From the NCBI GenBank assembly GCA_944388145.1, contig CALXHQ010000007.1, positions 61,789 through 125,788 on the forward strand: a DNA stretch of 64,000 bases, read 5' to 3'. The notes under the pieces are model-generated. The model saw only the letters and a list, made by a program, of their open reading frames with translations. It ran no database searches and was not told the DNA's origin. This DNA is from an uncultured Gemmiger sp. (GTDB lineage: Bacteria > Bacillota > Clostridia > Oscillospirales > Ruminococcaceae). Both the position numbers and the translations under genes were made by a program. Shown piece after piece: positions 1 to 7,924 of the stretch (positions within the stretch are counted from its first letter, which is position 1; each line of letters begins with the position of its first letter).

Positions 1-1723
1 AGGCGTCCTCCCCGTTGAAAAAGCCGCCGTAGCCGCGGGCCACATGGGCCGTCAGCTCGTAGTTATAGTAGTACCAGCGGGTGGCGTCATCGCCCTGGCT
101 GATGACCAGCACCGTGTCGTCCCAGTCCAGCACCTGGTTGGCGGCGGCGGCGCGGTTTTTCACGTCCTGCCGCAGCAGGTAGCGGCTGTCGCTGTTGGTC
201 CAGAAACCGGATACCGGCACACCCCGCCAGGCAAAAAGCACCGCCACACAAGCGGACGCGCCCAGCAGCGCCAAATTGCCCAGCCGGGCAAAGCGGGCGC
301 CGGAACTCTCCCGCTCCGCGGCCGAGCGGCCCAGCAGGCAGAGCATGGCCAGCATCCACCCCTGCAGGTAGGGACCGATGTACCGGTCAAAATCCTGCAG
401 GGCGTAGGCCTCCACGTCCGAGAAGTTGTAGCAGTACAAAATCAAGTGGAACAGGTAGAAGGCGGCGAAGCAGAAGGCAAGCCCTGCCCAGGCTGCCGCC
501 ACGCGGCGGCGGGCCGCCCCCCTGCCGGCAAAGAGAAACGCCGCGGCCGCCACCAGGGTGATGGCCGCCACGGCCAGCACCGGCGGCCCGACCAGGCAGA
601 CATCCCGGGTAAAGAAGGCATCCGCCATCAGGCCCATCAGGTCGGCAAATTTCTGGGTGCGGCCGATACCAAAAAGCTGTGCCAGACCGCCAAGCACCAC
701 CTGGCCGTAGCTCAGTCCGCCGCTGCCCACGGAGGCACCGGTGGTTTCCAGGTGGGCGGCGGTGTACCAGTTCCAGCTGAGGAAAGCCGCCAGTACCGGC
801 ACCGCAAGCAGCACCGCCCGGCCCACTGCGCCGCCGAAAAAGCGGCCGCGGCCCAGCTGTTTCCATGCCCGGCCAAACAGCAGGTCCAGGAAGATCACAA
901 ACACGGCGATCAGCGCGTAGGCAAAGCCCATGTCCTTGGCCAGCGTCAAGAGTGCCAGCGGCAGAGCGGTGAACAGCACGCCCTGCCAGCCCGGCCCCAC
1001 GGCAAACCACAGGCCGAGCACGCCGCCGAACAACAGCGCCAGCGGCACATCGGCCATGGCGTTGGCATAGACGGTGCTGGCGGTGCCCACCGGCACCACA
1101 CTGAAGAAAAACGGCAGCAGCACGCCGCCCGCCAGCACGGCAACCGTGTGGGGCCAGCGGCGGCGCGGCATGGCAGAGGCCGCGGCCAGGCAGGCCATCA
1201 GCAGCATATCGTAGGCGGCAAGGCACTGCCACTCACCAAAATCAGGCGCAAAGCCCTGCACAAAGCAGGACACCAGCCCCAGCCCCGGCAGGCCGCTGTA
1301 CGCCCGCAGGTTGACAGGGTCGGCGGGATAAAGCATATTCTTTTCTTTGAGCATCTTGGCCGCCATGCCCCAGAAGGTGAACTCGTCCCATTCCACAAAC
1401 ATGGGCTGCAATACGGCAAACAGCAGCCAGACCACCAGTGAGGCCGCCGCAAAAAACAGCAGGCCCGGGCTGGCAGCGGCTGCGCGCAGCCGCTGCACCC
1501 CGGCCCGCAGGCCGAGCAGGACAGCCCCGGCCAGCAGCGCCAGATAGCAAAGCCACAGTGCCCCCTGCAGCACACCCAGGTAACCGCCAATCAGCAGCAG
1601 GCAGGCCGCCCCGGCAAAGATGGGCAGCGGGAACACCGCTGCATCCTGCCCGGTGGCCGCCGCCAGCGCCACGGACGCTGCACAGATGAGCACAAGCACT
1701 AGGATACCGGTAAGCAGGGACAT
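1..1723 (-). CDS. Polytopic membrane protein, glycosyltransferase-like, 3' part outside window
   Basis: The frame is open from the ATG at 1723 to the window edge (about 574 codons) and has no stop here. The start follows a tgaaaggaggc ribosome site. The protein is a string of hydrophobic helices rich in Ala/Leu. After about 110 residues it has the sequence FVEWDEFTFWGMAAKML, an acidic motif in the first outer loop of the kind seen in GT-C type glycosyltransferases and related Firmicute membrane proteins. The next gene upstream is another large membrane protein (DUF2142 type) and then a nucleotide-sugar dehydratase, which suggests a surface glycan locus. The exact substrate is unknown, and the glycosyltransferase assignment is inference from topology, motif and neighbours. 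Confidence 0.7.
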   Translation of the reverse strand, partial: MSLLTGILVLVLICAASVALAAATGQDAAVFPLPIFAGAACLLLIGGYLGVLQGALWLCYLALLAGAVLLGLRAGVQRLRAAAASPGLLFFAAASLVVWLLFAVLQPMFVEWDEFTFWGMAAKMLKEKNMLYPADPVNLRAYSGLPGLGLVSCFVQGFAPDFGEWQCLAAYDMLLMACLAAASAMPRRRWPHTVAVLAGGVLLPFFFSVVPVGTASTVYANAMADVPLALLFGGVLGLWFAVGPGWQGVLFTALPLALLTLAKDMGFAYALIAVFVIFLDLLFGRAWKQLGRGRFFGGAVGRAVLLAVPVLAAFLSWNWYTAAHLETTGASVGSGGLSYGQVVLGGLAQLFGIGRTQKFADLMGLMADAFFTRDVCLVGPPVLAVAAITLVAAAAFLFAGRGAARRRVAAAWAGLAFCFAAFYLFHLILYCYNFSDVEAYALQDFDRYIGPYLQGWMLAMLCLLGRSAAERESSGARFARLGNLALLGASACVAVLFAWRGVPVSGFWTNSDSRYLLRQDVKNRAAAANQVLDWDDTVLVISQGDDATRWYYYNYELTAHVARGYGGFFNGEDA

Positions 1724-1768
1724 GGGCGGGCCTCCTTTCAGGCAGGATCAAGTCGGAAGGGATTGCTT

Positions 1769-3421
1769 TTACCCCGGGATGGTTGCAATAGGGCCGATGA
1801 AGTAGTGCTGGAACAGCAGCACCGCGCCCAGCGCCGCACAGGGCGCGAAGATGCGCAGCGCCCAGCGCTCGGCCCTGCGGTGGGTAAGGTTTGCCGACAG
1901 AGCGCGCCGCAGCGGCGCCGCCAGCAGCATGGCCGCCAGCAAAAACACCGGCAGGAAATACCGGGCCTGCAGCCCCACAATGCGAACCATCGTCACCGGC
2001 GTGTAGGTGATATACATGGCGGTCATCATGCCCACGGCGTACACCGCGGCAAACGCCGCCAGCGGCACCACGCGCCGCCGGGTGATGGTCTGCCCCCGCC
2101 CGGCCGACAATACCGCCGCCACAAGCAGCAGCGCCGGGCCCAGCAGGTTCAGCAGCGGGATGGGCAGGTCTTTCCAGCCGAACAGGCCCAGCTGCCCCAC
2201 AAAAAAGTCGTTCTCGTACAGTGTGCCCAGCAGGACCGCCAGGTAACGCAGCGGATTTTTCAAAATAAAAAGCAGCTGCTCCAGCTGGTTCACGTCCTCG
2301 CCGCCCATGCGGCCGATGGTGCCGTAATTGTAGCGGAAGGCTGCGCCGTACCACTCCACAAAGCGGGTCACTGCCAGTGACGCGGCCAGCATACCCGCTG
2401 TCCAGTGCCAGCGGCGGCCGCGGGCGCAGAACGCCTCCCGCAGCAGGATCAGCGGCAGGAACGCCCACAGCAGGTTGATGTAGGGCTTGGCAATGTTCAC
2501 CCAGACGCAGGCCGCCGCGTAGAGGGCCGCATCGCCGGTGGTCCAGGTGCGGCGAGTCAGCTGGGCAAGCATCAGGTAGTAGCAGCCCAGCAGCGCTGCG
2601 TCGTAGCTCAGGCTGGCGCCCATCCACAGCGAGAGCGGCAGCAGCATGACGCAGAGAAAGGCGGGGCGGAACTTCTGCGCCCGGCGCAGCGCCAGGTAGC
2701 ACAGCGCCGTGTAGACCGCCAAGTTGGCAATGCGCCCGCCGTACAGGCACCCCAGCGCGCCAAGGCCCAGCAGCCGCGCCACAAACATGCCAAAGGCCCC
2801 GGGAAGAAAGGGCAGCACCATAAAGCTGACCGGCTCCTTGACCGGGGTGGTATCCGGAGTATTCAGGTATTCGGCAAAGCTGTCAGCCACGCTCTGCACG
2901 GGACCGTCCTCGCCCTGCTGTTTCAGGGCATAGCCGGCGGTGGAATAGGCTTCCACCTCGCCGGTTGTGGCATCCTCCTCCACACCGGCGGAGGTGTGGG
3001 CGTTGACCCACGCCCCGGGGAAGGCATGGTACAGCGCAGCCACGTCATCGGGGTAGGTGCGGTCGGCGTCAAAGTCGAACCGGCCCATGCTGATGGCGTA
3101 GGTGCGCAGAAAATGCTCCGACTCATCGGGGGCCTGCATCGGCGGGTTGGCAAAGGTGAACAGCAGCCCGCACACGGCAATGCAGGCTGCCGCCCGGGCG
3201 GCAAAGCTGCGCAGACCGTAGTGCAGGATGCCCGCCGCGGCCACCGCCGCCAGGCAGGCCAGCACACAGCCGCCGGTGACCAGCACCGGCGAGACGCGGG
3301 CATCCAGATAGTAGAACACTCGCCAGTAGTAGGCCCAGGCCACGCCGGCCAGCGCCGCCACCACGGCGGCGGCAACCCACAGCACAGCCGGCTTTTTTGC
3401 CAGTTTTTTCAGCATGGTCAT
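1769..3421 (-). CDS. DUF2142-type polytopic membrane protein
   Basis: 550 residues with about a dozen hydrophobic segments and a large extracytoplasmic loop early on. The text ANPPMQAPDESEHFLRTYA (about residues 90-110) is the DxxxH-like motif typical of DUF2142 proteins, which sit in polysaccharide and teichoic acid loci. The ATG shares one base with the TAA of the upstream dehydratase gene, so the two are translationally coupled. A second possible start (MLKK) lies two codons in. The gene for another membrane protein follows 45 bases downstream, so the three leftward genes look like one operon. The role is probably transfer or assembly of a surface glycan; this is not proven by the sequence. 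Confidence 0.75.
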   Translation of the reverse strand: MTMLKKLAKKPAVLWVAAAVVAALAGVAWAYYWRVFYYLDARVSPVLVTGGCVLACLAAVAAAGILHYGLRSFAARAAACIAVCGLLFTFANPPMQAPDESEHFLRTYAISMGRFDFDADRTYPDDVAALYHAFPGAWVNAHTSAGVEEDATTGEVEAYSTAGYALKQQGEDGPVQSVADSFAEYLNTPDTTPVKEPVSFMVLPFLPGAFGMFVARLLGLGALGCLYGGRIANLAVYTALCYLALRRAQKFRPAFLCVMLLPLSLWMGASLSYDAALLGCYYLMLAQLTRRTWTTGDAALYAAACVWVNIAKPYINLLWAFLPLILLREAFCARGRRWHWTAGMLAASLAVTRFVEWYGAAFRYNYGTIGRMGGEDVNQLEQLLFILKNPLRYLAVLLGTLYENDFFVGQLGLFGWKDLPIPLLNLLGPALLLVAAVLSAGRGQTITRRRVVPLAAFAAVYAVGMMTAMYITYTPVTMVRIVGLQARYFLPVFLLAAMLLAAPLRRALSANLTHRRAERWALRIFAPCAALGAVLLFQHYFIGPIATIPG

Positions 3422-4404
3422 TACAGGATATACTGGCCGACCTTGTAGTCGCCCAGGTGGGTGCGCAGGAACTCAATGGTCTCGGCCAGGCCCTGCTCAA
3501 AGGTGTACCTGGGCGCCCAGCCGGTCATTTTGCGCAGCTTGGTGGCATCGCCCAGCAGGCGGTTGACCTCGCTCTTTTCGGGGCGCAGACGCTCAGCCTC
3601 GCAGACAATGCGGGCGGCGGGGTTGATCTGGGCGATCAGCTCGTTGGCCAGATCCCCAATGGAGTGCTCCACGCCGGTGGCAATGTTCAGTTCCTGGCCG
3701 ATGGCCGCGTCGCAGTCAGCAATGGCCATAAAGCCGGCGGCGGTGTCCTTGACATAGTTAAAGTCGCGGGTGGGCGTCAGGTTGCCCAGCTTCAGCTCGG
3801 TCTGGCCGGCCAGCAGCTGGGTGATGATGGTGGGAATGATCGCCCGTCCCGACTGCCGGGGGCCGTAGGTGTTGAAGGGCCGCACGATGGAAACCGGCAG
3901 GTCAAAGCTGCGGTAGAAGCTCTCGGCCAGGCGGTCGGCGCCGATCTTGGTGGCAGAGTAGGGACTCTGTCCCTGGAAGGGGTGGTGCTCATCAATGGGC
4001 ACATACTGAGCGGTGCCGTAAACCTCGCTGGTGGAGGTGACCAGCACCCGCTGGGTGCCCAGCTCCCGGGCGGCGTTGAGCACGTTCAGCGTGCCCTTGA
4101 TGTTGGTATCCACATAGCTGTCCGGACTGTGGTAGGAAAAGGGAATGGCGATCAGCGCCGCCAGGTGGAACACCCTCTCCTGCCCGCGCATAGCGGTGCG
4201 CACGCCGTTGGGGTCGCGCACGTCGCCCATAAAGATGTCGATCTCGTTTTTGATCTCGGGGGGTAGGGTGTCGATCCAGCCCAGGGACCCGAAGGAATTG
4301 TACAGGCAGAAAGCGCGGACCTTCTCGCCCCGCTTAACCAGTTCCTCGGTCAGGTGGCTGCCGATAAAACCGTCGGCGCCGGTAACCATTACGGTATGTG
4401 CCAT
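3421..4404 (-). CDS. NAD-dependent 4,6-dehydratase, LegB-like SDR
   Basis: Extended short-chain dehydrogenase of 327 residues. Residues 5-14 read VMVTGADGFI, the Rossmann glycine motif. STSEVYG and YSATK supply the Ser/Tyr/Lys catalytic set, and RPFNTYGPRQ is a conserved substrate-loop block. The overall text resembles LegB, the GlcNAc-nucleotide 4,6-dehydratase of legionaminic acid synthesis, more than GDP-mannose dehydratase. The start at 4404 was chosen because AAAGGAG lies nine bases upstream; the longer open frame to 4485 has no such site. First gene of an operon with the two membrane proteins downstream. Other nucleotide-sugar dehydratase or epimerase activities cannot be excluded. Confidence 0.8.
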   Translation of the reverse strand: MAHTVMVTGADGFIGSHLTEELVKRGEKVRAFCLYNSFGSLGWIDTLPPEIKNEIDIFMGDVRDPNGVRTAMRGQERVFHLAALIAIPFSYHSPDSYVDTNIKGTLNVLNAARELGTQRVLVTSTSEVYGTAQYVPIDEHHPFQGQSPYSATKIGADRLAESFYRSFDLPVSIVRPFNTYGPRQSGRAIIPTIITQLLAGQTELKLGNLTPTRDFNYVKDTAAGFMAIADCDAAIGQELNIATGVEHSIGDLANELIAQINPAARIVCEAERLRPEKSEVNRLLGDATKLRKMTGWAPRYTFEQGLAETIEFLRTHLGDYKVGQYIL

Positions 4405-4608
4405 GGTGCAGTTCTCCTTTGTGTTGGTTTGGCGCCCAAACGGGCGCCCGCTGTTCCTTTTATATAAAGGTGGAAAAAGTTGCATTTGGATTACAAATCA
4501 GTATAACCGATTTTGCCGCCCATTTCAACCGCGGCAGGTTCCGCAGGCTCTGCGGCGCGAAAAAAAGCAGATTTTCGCTTTTTTGTGGCGGGGCAGGGGT
4601 GTTTGTGG

Positions 4609-4614
4609 TATACT
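4609..4614 (+). promoter_or_regulatory. Extended -10 for the DegV gene
   Basis: TATACT preceded by TGTGG (TGN-type extended -10), 76 bases before the DegV start. No good -35 is visible at 16-18 bases, as is common with extended -10 promoters. Confidence 0.45.
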
Positions 4615-4689
4615 GGAATTACTGTAAGCCGCCCCTATCTGCGGGGCAAAAAAACGTCCGGCACCGGGCCGGAGAAAGAGAGTGTCGCC

Positions 4690-5577
4690 ATGGCCAACTA
4701 CATTTTGAGCTGCTGCTCCACTGCCGACCTGACGCCGGAGCACTTCCAGGCGCGGGACATCCATTACACCTGCTTCCATTATTCGCTGGACGGGGTGCCG
4801 CACACCGACGACCTGGGCAAAAGCATGCCGCTGGACCAGTTCTACGCCGCCATGGTCAACGGCGCCGAGACCAAGACCTCCCAGCTGAACGCCGACGAGT
4901 TCATCGCCTACTTCACCCCGTTTTTGGAGCAGGGGCTGGACATTTTGCACCTGACACTGTCCAGCGGCATCTCCGGCGTGGTGAACTCGGCCAACCTGGC
5001 CCGGGAGGAACTGGCAGAAAAATACCCTGACCGCAAAATCTACATTGTAGATTCGTTGTCCGCCTCCTCCGGCACCGGGCTGTTCATGGACCGGCTGGCC
5101 GATCTGCGGGACGAGGGCAAAACCATCGACGAGGTTTACCAGTGGGCGATGGACAACCGCCTGAAGCTGCACCACTGGTTCTTCTCCAGCGATCTGACCT
5201 TCTTTGTCAAGGGCGGGCGCATCACCAAGGCGGCGGGGTGGTTCGGCACTGCGCTGAAGATCTGCCCCCTGCTGAACGTGGACAGCCAGGGCCGGCTGAT
5301 TCCCCGCAAAAAGTGCCGCGGCAAAAAGCGCGCCATGGAGGAATGCGTCAAGATGATGGAGCAGCACGCCGAGGGCGGACTGGACTATGCGGGCAAATGC
5401 TACATCTCCCACTCGGCCTGCCCGGAGGACGCCAGGGCCGTGGCCGCCATGGTGGAGGCAAGGTTCCCCCGCCTGAACGGCCGGGTGGAGATCAATTTCA
5501 TCGGCACCACCATCGGCTGCCACACCGGTCCCGGCACCGTGGCGCTGTTCTTCTGGGGCGACGAACGGAAGGACTGA
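4690..5577 (+). CDS. DegV family fatty-acid-binding protein
   Basis: 295 residues with the two-domain DegV fold. CSTADL near the N-terminus replaces the usual DS(S/T)ADL. KTSQLNADEF, LSSGISGVVNSA and VDSLSASSGTG follow in family order, and FVKGGRITKAAG is the conserved central block. DegV (FakB-type) proteins hold a fatty acid for phosphorylation by the FakA kinase; no fakA is nearby. ATG 4690 has ggagaaagag upstream, while the open frame before it lacks family similarity. A second DegV gene lies at 32705-33559, so the genome encodes at least two with probably different acyl preferences. Confidence 0.88.
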   Translation: MANYILSCCSTADLTPEHFQARDIHYTCFHYSLDGVPHTDDLGKSMPLDQFYAAMVNGAETKTSQLNADEFIAYFTPFLEQGLDILHLTLSSGISGVVNSANLAREELAEKYPDRKIYIVDSLSASSGTGLFMDRLADLRDEGKTIDEVYQWAMDNRLKLHHWFFSSDLTFFVKGGRITKAAGWFGTALKICPLLNVDSQGRLIPRKKCRGKKRAMEECVKMMEQHAEGGLDYAGKCYISHSACPEDARAVAAMVEARFPRLNGRVEINFIGTTIGCHTGPGTVALFFWGDERKD

Positions 5578-5654
5578 CAGCCCCCTCCCCACCATGGATG
5601 CGGCTGTTGCGCGGCAGGCCGCTGGTCACTGGACCGGCGGCCTGCCGCGCTTGC

Positions 5655-6197
5655 TTATTGGGTTTCCGCTGCCAGTTCCAGCGGCGGCTGGGCGGCGTGT
5701 TCCGCCGCACAGGCCACATAGCCGGCGGTGTTGCGGATATTCATCTCCAACTGTTCCGGCCGGACCGGACCGCGCACCTTGGCAGGCACCCCCATCGCCA
5801 CGGTGTACGGCGGCACCACAAAGCCCTCGGTCACCAGAGCGCCCGCAGCCACAATGCTGCCCCGGCCGATGACCGCCCTGTTGAGCACCGTGGCGTGCAT
5901 ACCGATCAGGGCGTCCTCCTCCACCGTACAGCCGTGCACCACCGCGCTGTGGCCCACCGTGACGTTTTTGCCGATGGTCAGCGGGTGGCCGGCGTCGGTA
6001 TGCAGCACCGCGTTGTCCTGGATGTTGCTGCCCTGCCCCACCGTGATGCGGTCATGGTCGGCCCGCAGCACCGCGCCATAAAAAACGCTGGACTCCGGCT
6101 CGAGGTGCACATCCCCGATGAGGACGGCATTCTCGGCCACAAAGGCCGGGTGGTCCAGCTGCGGCTGCACGCCGTCAAACGCCTTGCAGAGTGCCAT
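5655..6197 (-). CDS. Gamma carbonic anhydrase family protein
   Basis: 180 residues forming a left-handed beta-helix with hexapeptide repeats (VLIGDV, SSVFYGAVLRAD, ALIGMHATVL, SIVAAGALV). His66 (NAVLHTD), His83 and His88 (VGHSAVVHG) match the three zinc ligands of the gamma class, and Arg/Asp in LRADHDRI are also conserved. Such proteins (YrdA/CaiE type) may have carbonic anhydrase or acyltransferase-like roles; activity is not assured. Start 6197 has ggggaggg upstream. It is divergent from the HAD gene, with back-to-back promoters in the 144-base gap. Confidence 0.88.
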   Translation of the reverse strand: MALCKAFDGVQPQLDHPAFVAENAVLIGDVHLEPESSVFYGAVLRADHDRITVGQGSNIQDNAVLHTDAGHPLTIGKNVTVGHSAVVHGCTVEEDALIGMHATVLNRAVIGRGSIVAAGALVTEGFVVPPYTVAMGVPAKVRGPVRPEQLEMNIRNTAGYVACAAEHAAQPPLELAAETQ

Positions 6198-6225
6198 TGT
6201 ATTTTCCCTCCCCTTTTCTGTTTCC

Positions 6226-6254
6226 ATTGTACACCGCCATGCTGCCCCTGCCAA
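6226..6254 (-). promoter_or_regulatory. Promoter of the gamma carbonic anhydrase gene
   Basis: Reading leftward: TTGGCA (6249-6254), 17 bases, TACAAT (6226-6231). The start codon is 29 bases downstream. Confidence 0.6.
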
Positions 6255-6263
6255 GGGGCTGTG

Positions 6264-6292
6264 TTGCACTGCGGTGGGCCCTGTGGTACAAT
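6264..6292 (+). promoter_or_regulatory. Promoter of the HAD hydrolase gene
   Basis: TTGCAC (6264-6269), 17-base spacer, TACAAT (6287-6292), 50 bases before the HAD start codon. It lies back to back with the leftward promoter of the neighbouring gene. Confidence 0.65.
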
Positions 6293-6341
6293 TTTGAGCG
6301 AAAAACGTGCAACTGCGGAAGATTGACAGGGAGGGTTCCCC

Positions 6342-7133
6342 ATGATTCGAATGGTATGCAGTGACCTGGACGGCACGCTGCTGCAATACGGCAAACAGTG
6401 GCTGGAGGGCGAGATCTTTGACCAGATCCGCGCGCTGGCCGCCCACGGCATTCGGTTCTGCCCGGCCAGCGGCCGCCAGTACACCAGCGAGCGCAAGCTG
6501 TTTGCGCCGGTGGCGGAGCATTGCGTCTTTTTGTGTGAGAACGGCGCCGTGCTGTTTGACGGCGGGCGGGTGATTGCCAAAACCCCCATGCCCCGGCAGA
6601 TGGCCGAGGCGATCGCCTGGGATTTCTGGAACAACAGCGACGGCAAGGGCGAGGTGATGCTCTCGGGCGAGAATACCAGCTACCTGATGAGCCGCGGCCT
6701 GGGCATGGTGGACCGTATCCGGTTCATCGGCAACAACTATACCCTAATCACCGATCCGGCTCGGGTGCCGGAGGAGATCGTCAAGGTGTCGGTCTATTTT
6801 GACGAAGGCGTGGACGCCTTTACCGACCGCTTTGTTCCCCGCTGGAAGAACGCCAACTGCGCCGTAGCCGGCCCCAAATGGATCGATACCACGCTGGCCA
6901 ACAAGGGCACCGGCGTGCAGGCTTTGTGCCGGGCACTGGGGCTTTCCCCCGACGAGGTGATGGCCTTCGGCGACAACTACAACGATGTGGCCATGCTGGA
7001 CCTGGTGGGGCTGCCCTACATTATGGACAGCGCCGCCCCCGCGCTGCGGGCGCGCTACCCCCGCCACACCCCCCGCCCGGAGGATACCCTGGCCCGGCTG
7101 CTGCGGGAGCTGGACGCTGAACCTGCCCGTTGA
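6342..7133 (+). CDS. HAD superfamily hydrolase, Cof type
   Basis: 263 residues. Motif I is SDLDGTL with Asp8 and Asp10. The central cap is the C2 alpha/beta type. Motif III/IV is NKGTG then VMAFGDNYNDVAML (about residues 203-219), which holds the Mg-binding aspartates. These features define the Cof/YidA-like sugar-phosphate phosphatases. Substrate is unknown. The ribosome site gacaggga precedes the ATG. A long hairpin terminator follows before the HPr gene, so it is probably monocistronic. Confidence 0.88.
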   Translation: MIRMVCSDLDGTLLQYGKQWLEGEIFDQIRALAAHGIRFCPASGRQYTSERKLFAPVAEHCVFLCENGAVLFDGGRVIAKTPMPRQMAEAIAWDFWNNSDGKGEVMLSGENTSYLMSRGLGMVDRIRFIGNNYTLITDPARVPEEIVKVSVYFDEGVDAFTDRFVPRWKNANCAVAGPKWIDTTLANKGTGVQALCRALGLSPDEVMAFGDNYNDVAMLDLVGLPYIMDSAAPALRARYPRHTPRPEDTLARLLRELDAEPAR

Positions 7134-7258
7134 TCCAGGCACATTGTACAAGTTCTCCGCCTGCAACTTATGCAGTTTGCCAGTTTTGCAGGGAACAGGC
7201 GGCATTACCCGGCAGATATCCGGTCAAAAGTCGCTTCAAAGGGCCTTACAGATTGTCG

Positions 7259-7313
7259 AAGCCGGTCATCTTTGTGCATTTTTTGTATCAATGCACAAAG
7301 ATGGCCGGTTTTG
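7259..7313 (+). terminator. Intrinsic terminator after the HAD gene
   Basis: Stem 7259-7279 / 7291-7311 (about 20 pairs with G-U wobbles) around an 11-base loop, ending in TTTTG. It separates the HAD gene from the HPr promoter. Confidence 0.75.
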
Positions 7314-7327
7314 CTATGGATTTTCAG

Positions 7328-7356
7328 TTGACGATGCGCGCAGAAAATGGTACTAT
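7328..7356 (+). promoter_or_regulatory. Promoter of the HPr gene
   Basis: TTGACG (7328-7333), 17 bases, TACTAT (7351-7356), 59 bases before the start codon. Confidence 0.7.
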
Positions 7357-7414
7357 TACTGTGTAACGAAGTCCGGTCCGATGTGTACGGGTCGATGATT
7401 GGGAGGTCATTTCT

Positions 7415-7672
7415 ATGAAACAGTTTGAGTATACCATCCAGGAGGCCGTGGGCATCCACGCACGCCCCGCCGGCCTGCTGGTCAAGGAGTGCAAAAAGTA
7501 TAAGAGCACCATCACCATCGCCAAGGGCGACCGTTCGGTCAATGCGCTGAAGCTGATGGCCCTGATGGGCATGGGCGTCAAGTGCGGCGACACCGTCACT
7601 GTGACGGTGGAGGGCGAGGACGAGGATACCGCCGCCCCCGCGCTGGAGGCCTTCTTCAAAGAGCATCTGTAA
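7415..7672 (+). CDS. ptsH: PTS phosphocarrier protein HPr
   Basis: 85 residues, the usual HPr length. VGIHARPAG places the phosphoryl-accepting His at position 15 with Arg17 and Pro18, the site charged by enzyme I. Aligning without gaps to Bacillus subtilis HPr numbering, position 46 is Lys (NALKLMALMG) and not the regulatory Ser46 phosphorylated by HPr kinase. The transport function is intact on sequence, but the Ser46-P/CcpA signalling role is not supported for this copy. The ribosome site is ttgggaggtc. Enzyme I follows 252 bases downstream. Confidence 0.92.
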   Translation: MKQFEYTIQEAVGIHARPAGLLVKECKKYKSTITIAKGDRSVNALKLMALMGMGVKCGDTVTVTVEGEDEDTAAPALEAFFKEHL

Positions 7673-7713
7673 TCTCGGCAACGGAGCCGGTTACAGGCAA
7701 CTGCCGCACGGAC

Positions 7714-7776
7714 AGCGGCTGCCCACTGGCTGACCACGCCCCCTTTGGCGCGTGCGGCCGTCGGCAGCCGCTTTTT
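7714..7776 (+). terminator. Hairpin between ptsH and ptsI (terminator or attenuator)
   Basis: Perfect 10-base arms agcggctgcc (7714-7723) and ggcagccgct (7763-7772) followed by TTTTGT. A second possible pair, ccgcacg (7704-7710) with cgtgcgg (7751-7757), overlaps it topologically. The two could be alternative folds that adjust ptsI read-through. No separate ptsI promoter is obvious. Confidence 0.5.
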
Positions 7777-7924
7777 GTATGGGCGTATCCGACCATTCCC
7801 GGGTTTCCTGCACCAAAAAGCCGCGTTTGCCGCGCGGCAGGTTCAGCAAGCACCCGTCACGTTGGATGGGTTGGATACAGCCACAGATTCCCGCCTTGCG
7901 GGATCGGATAAGGAGAGAGGTACT

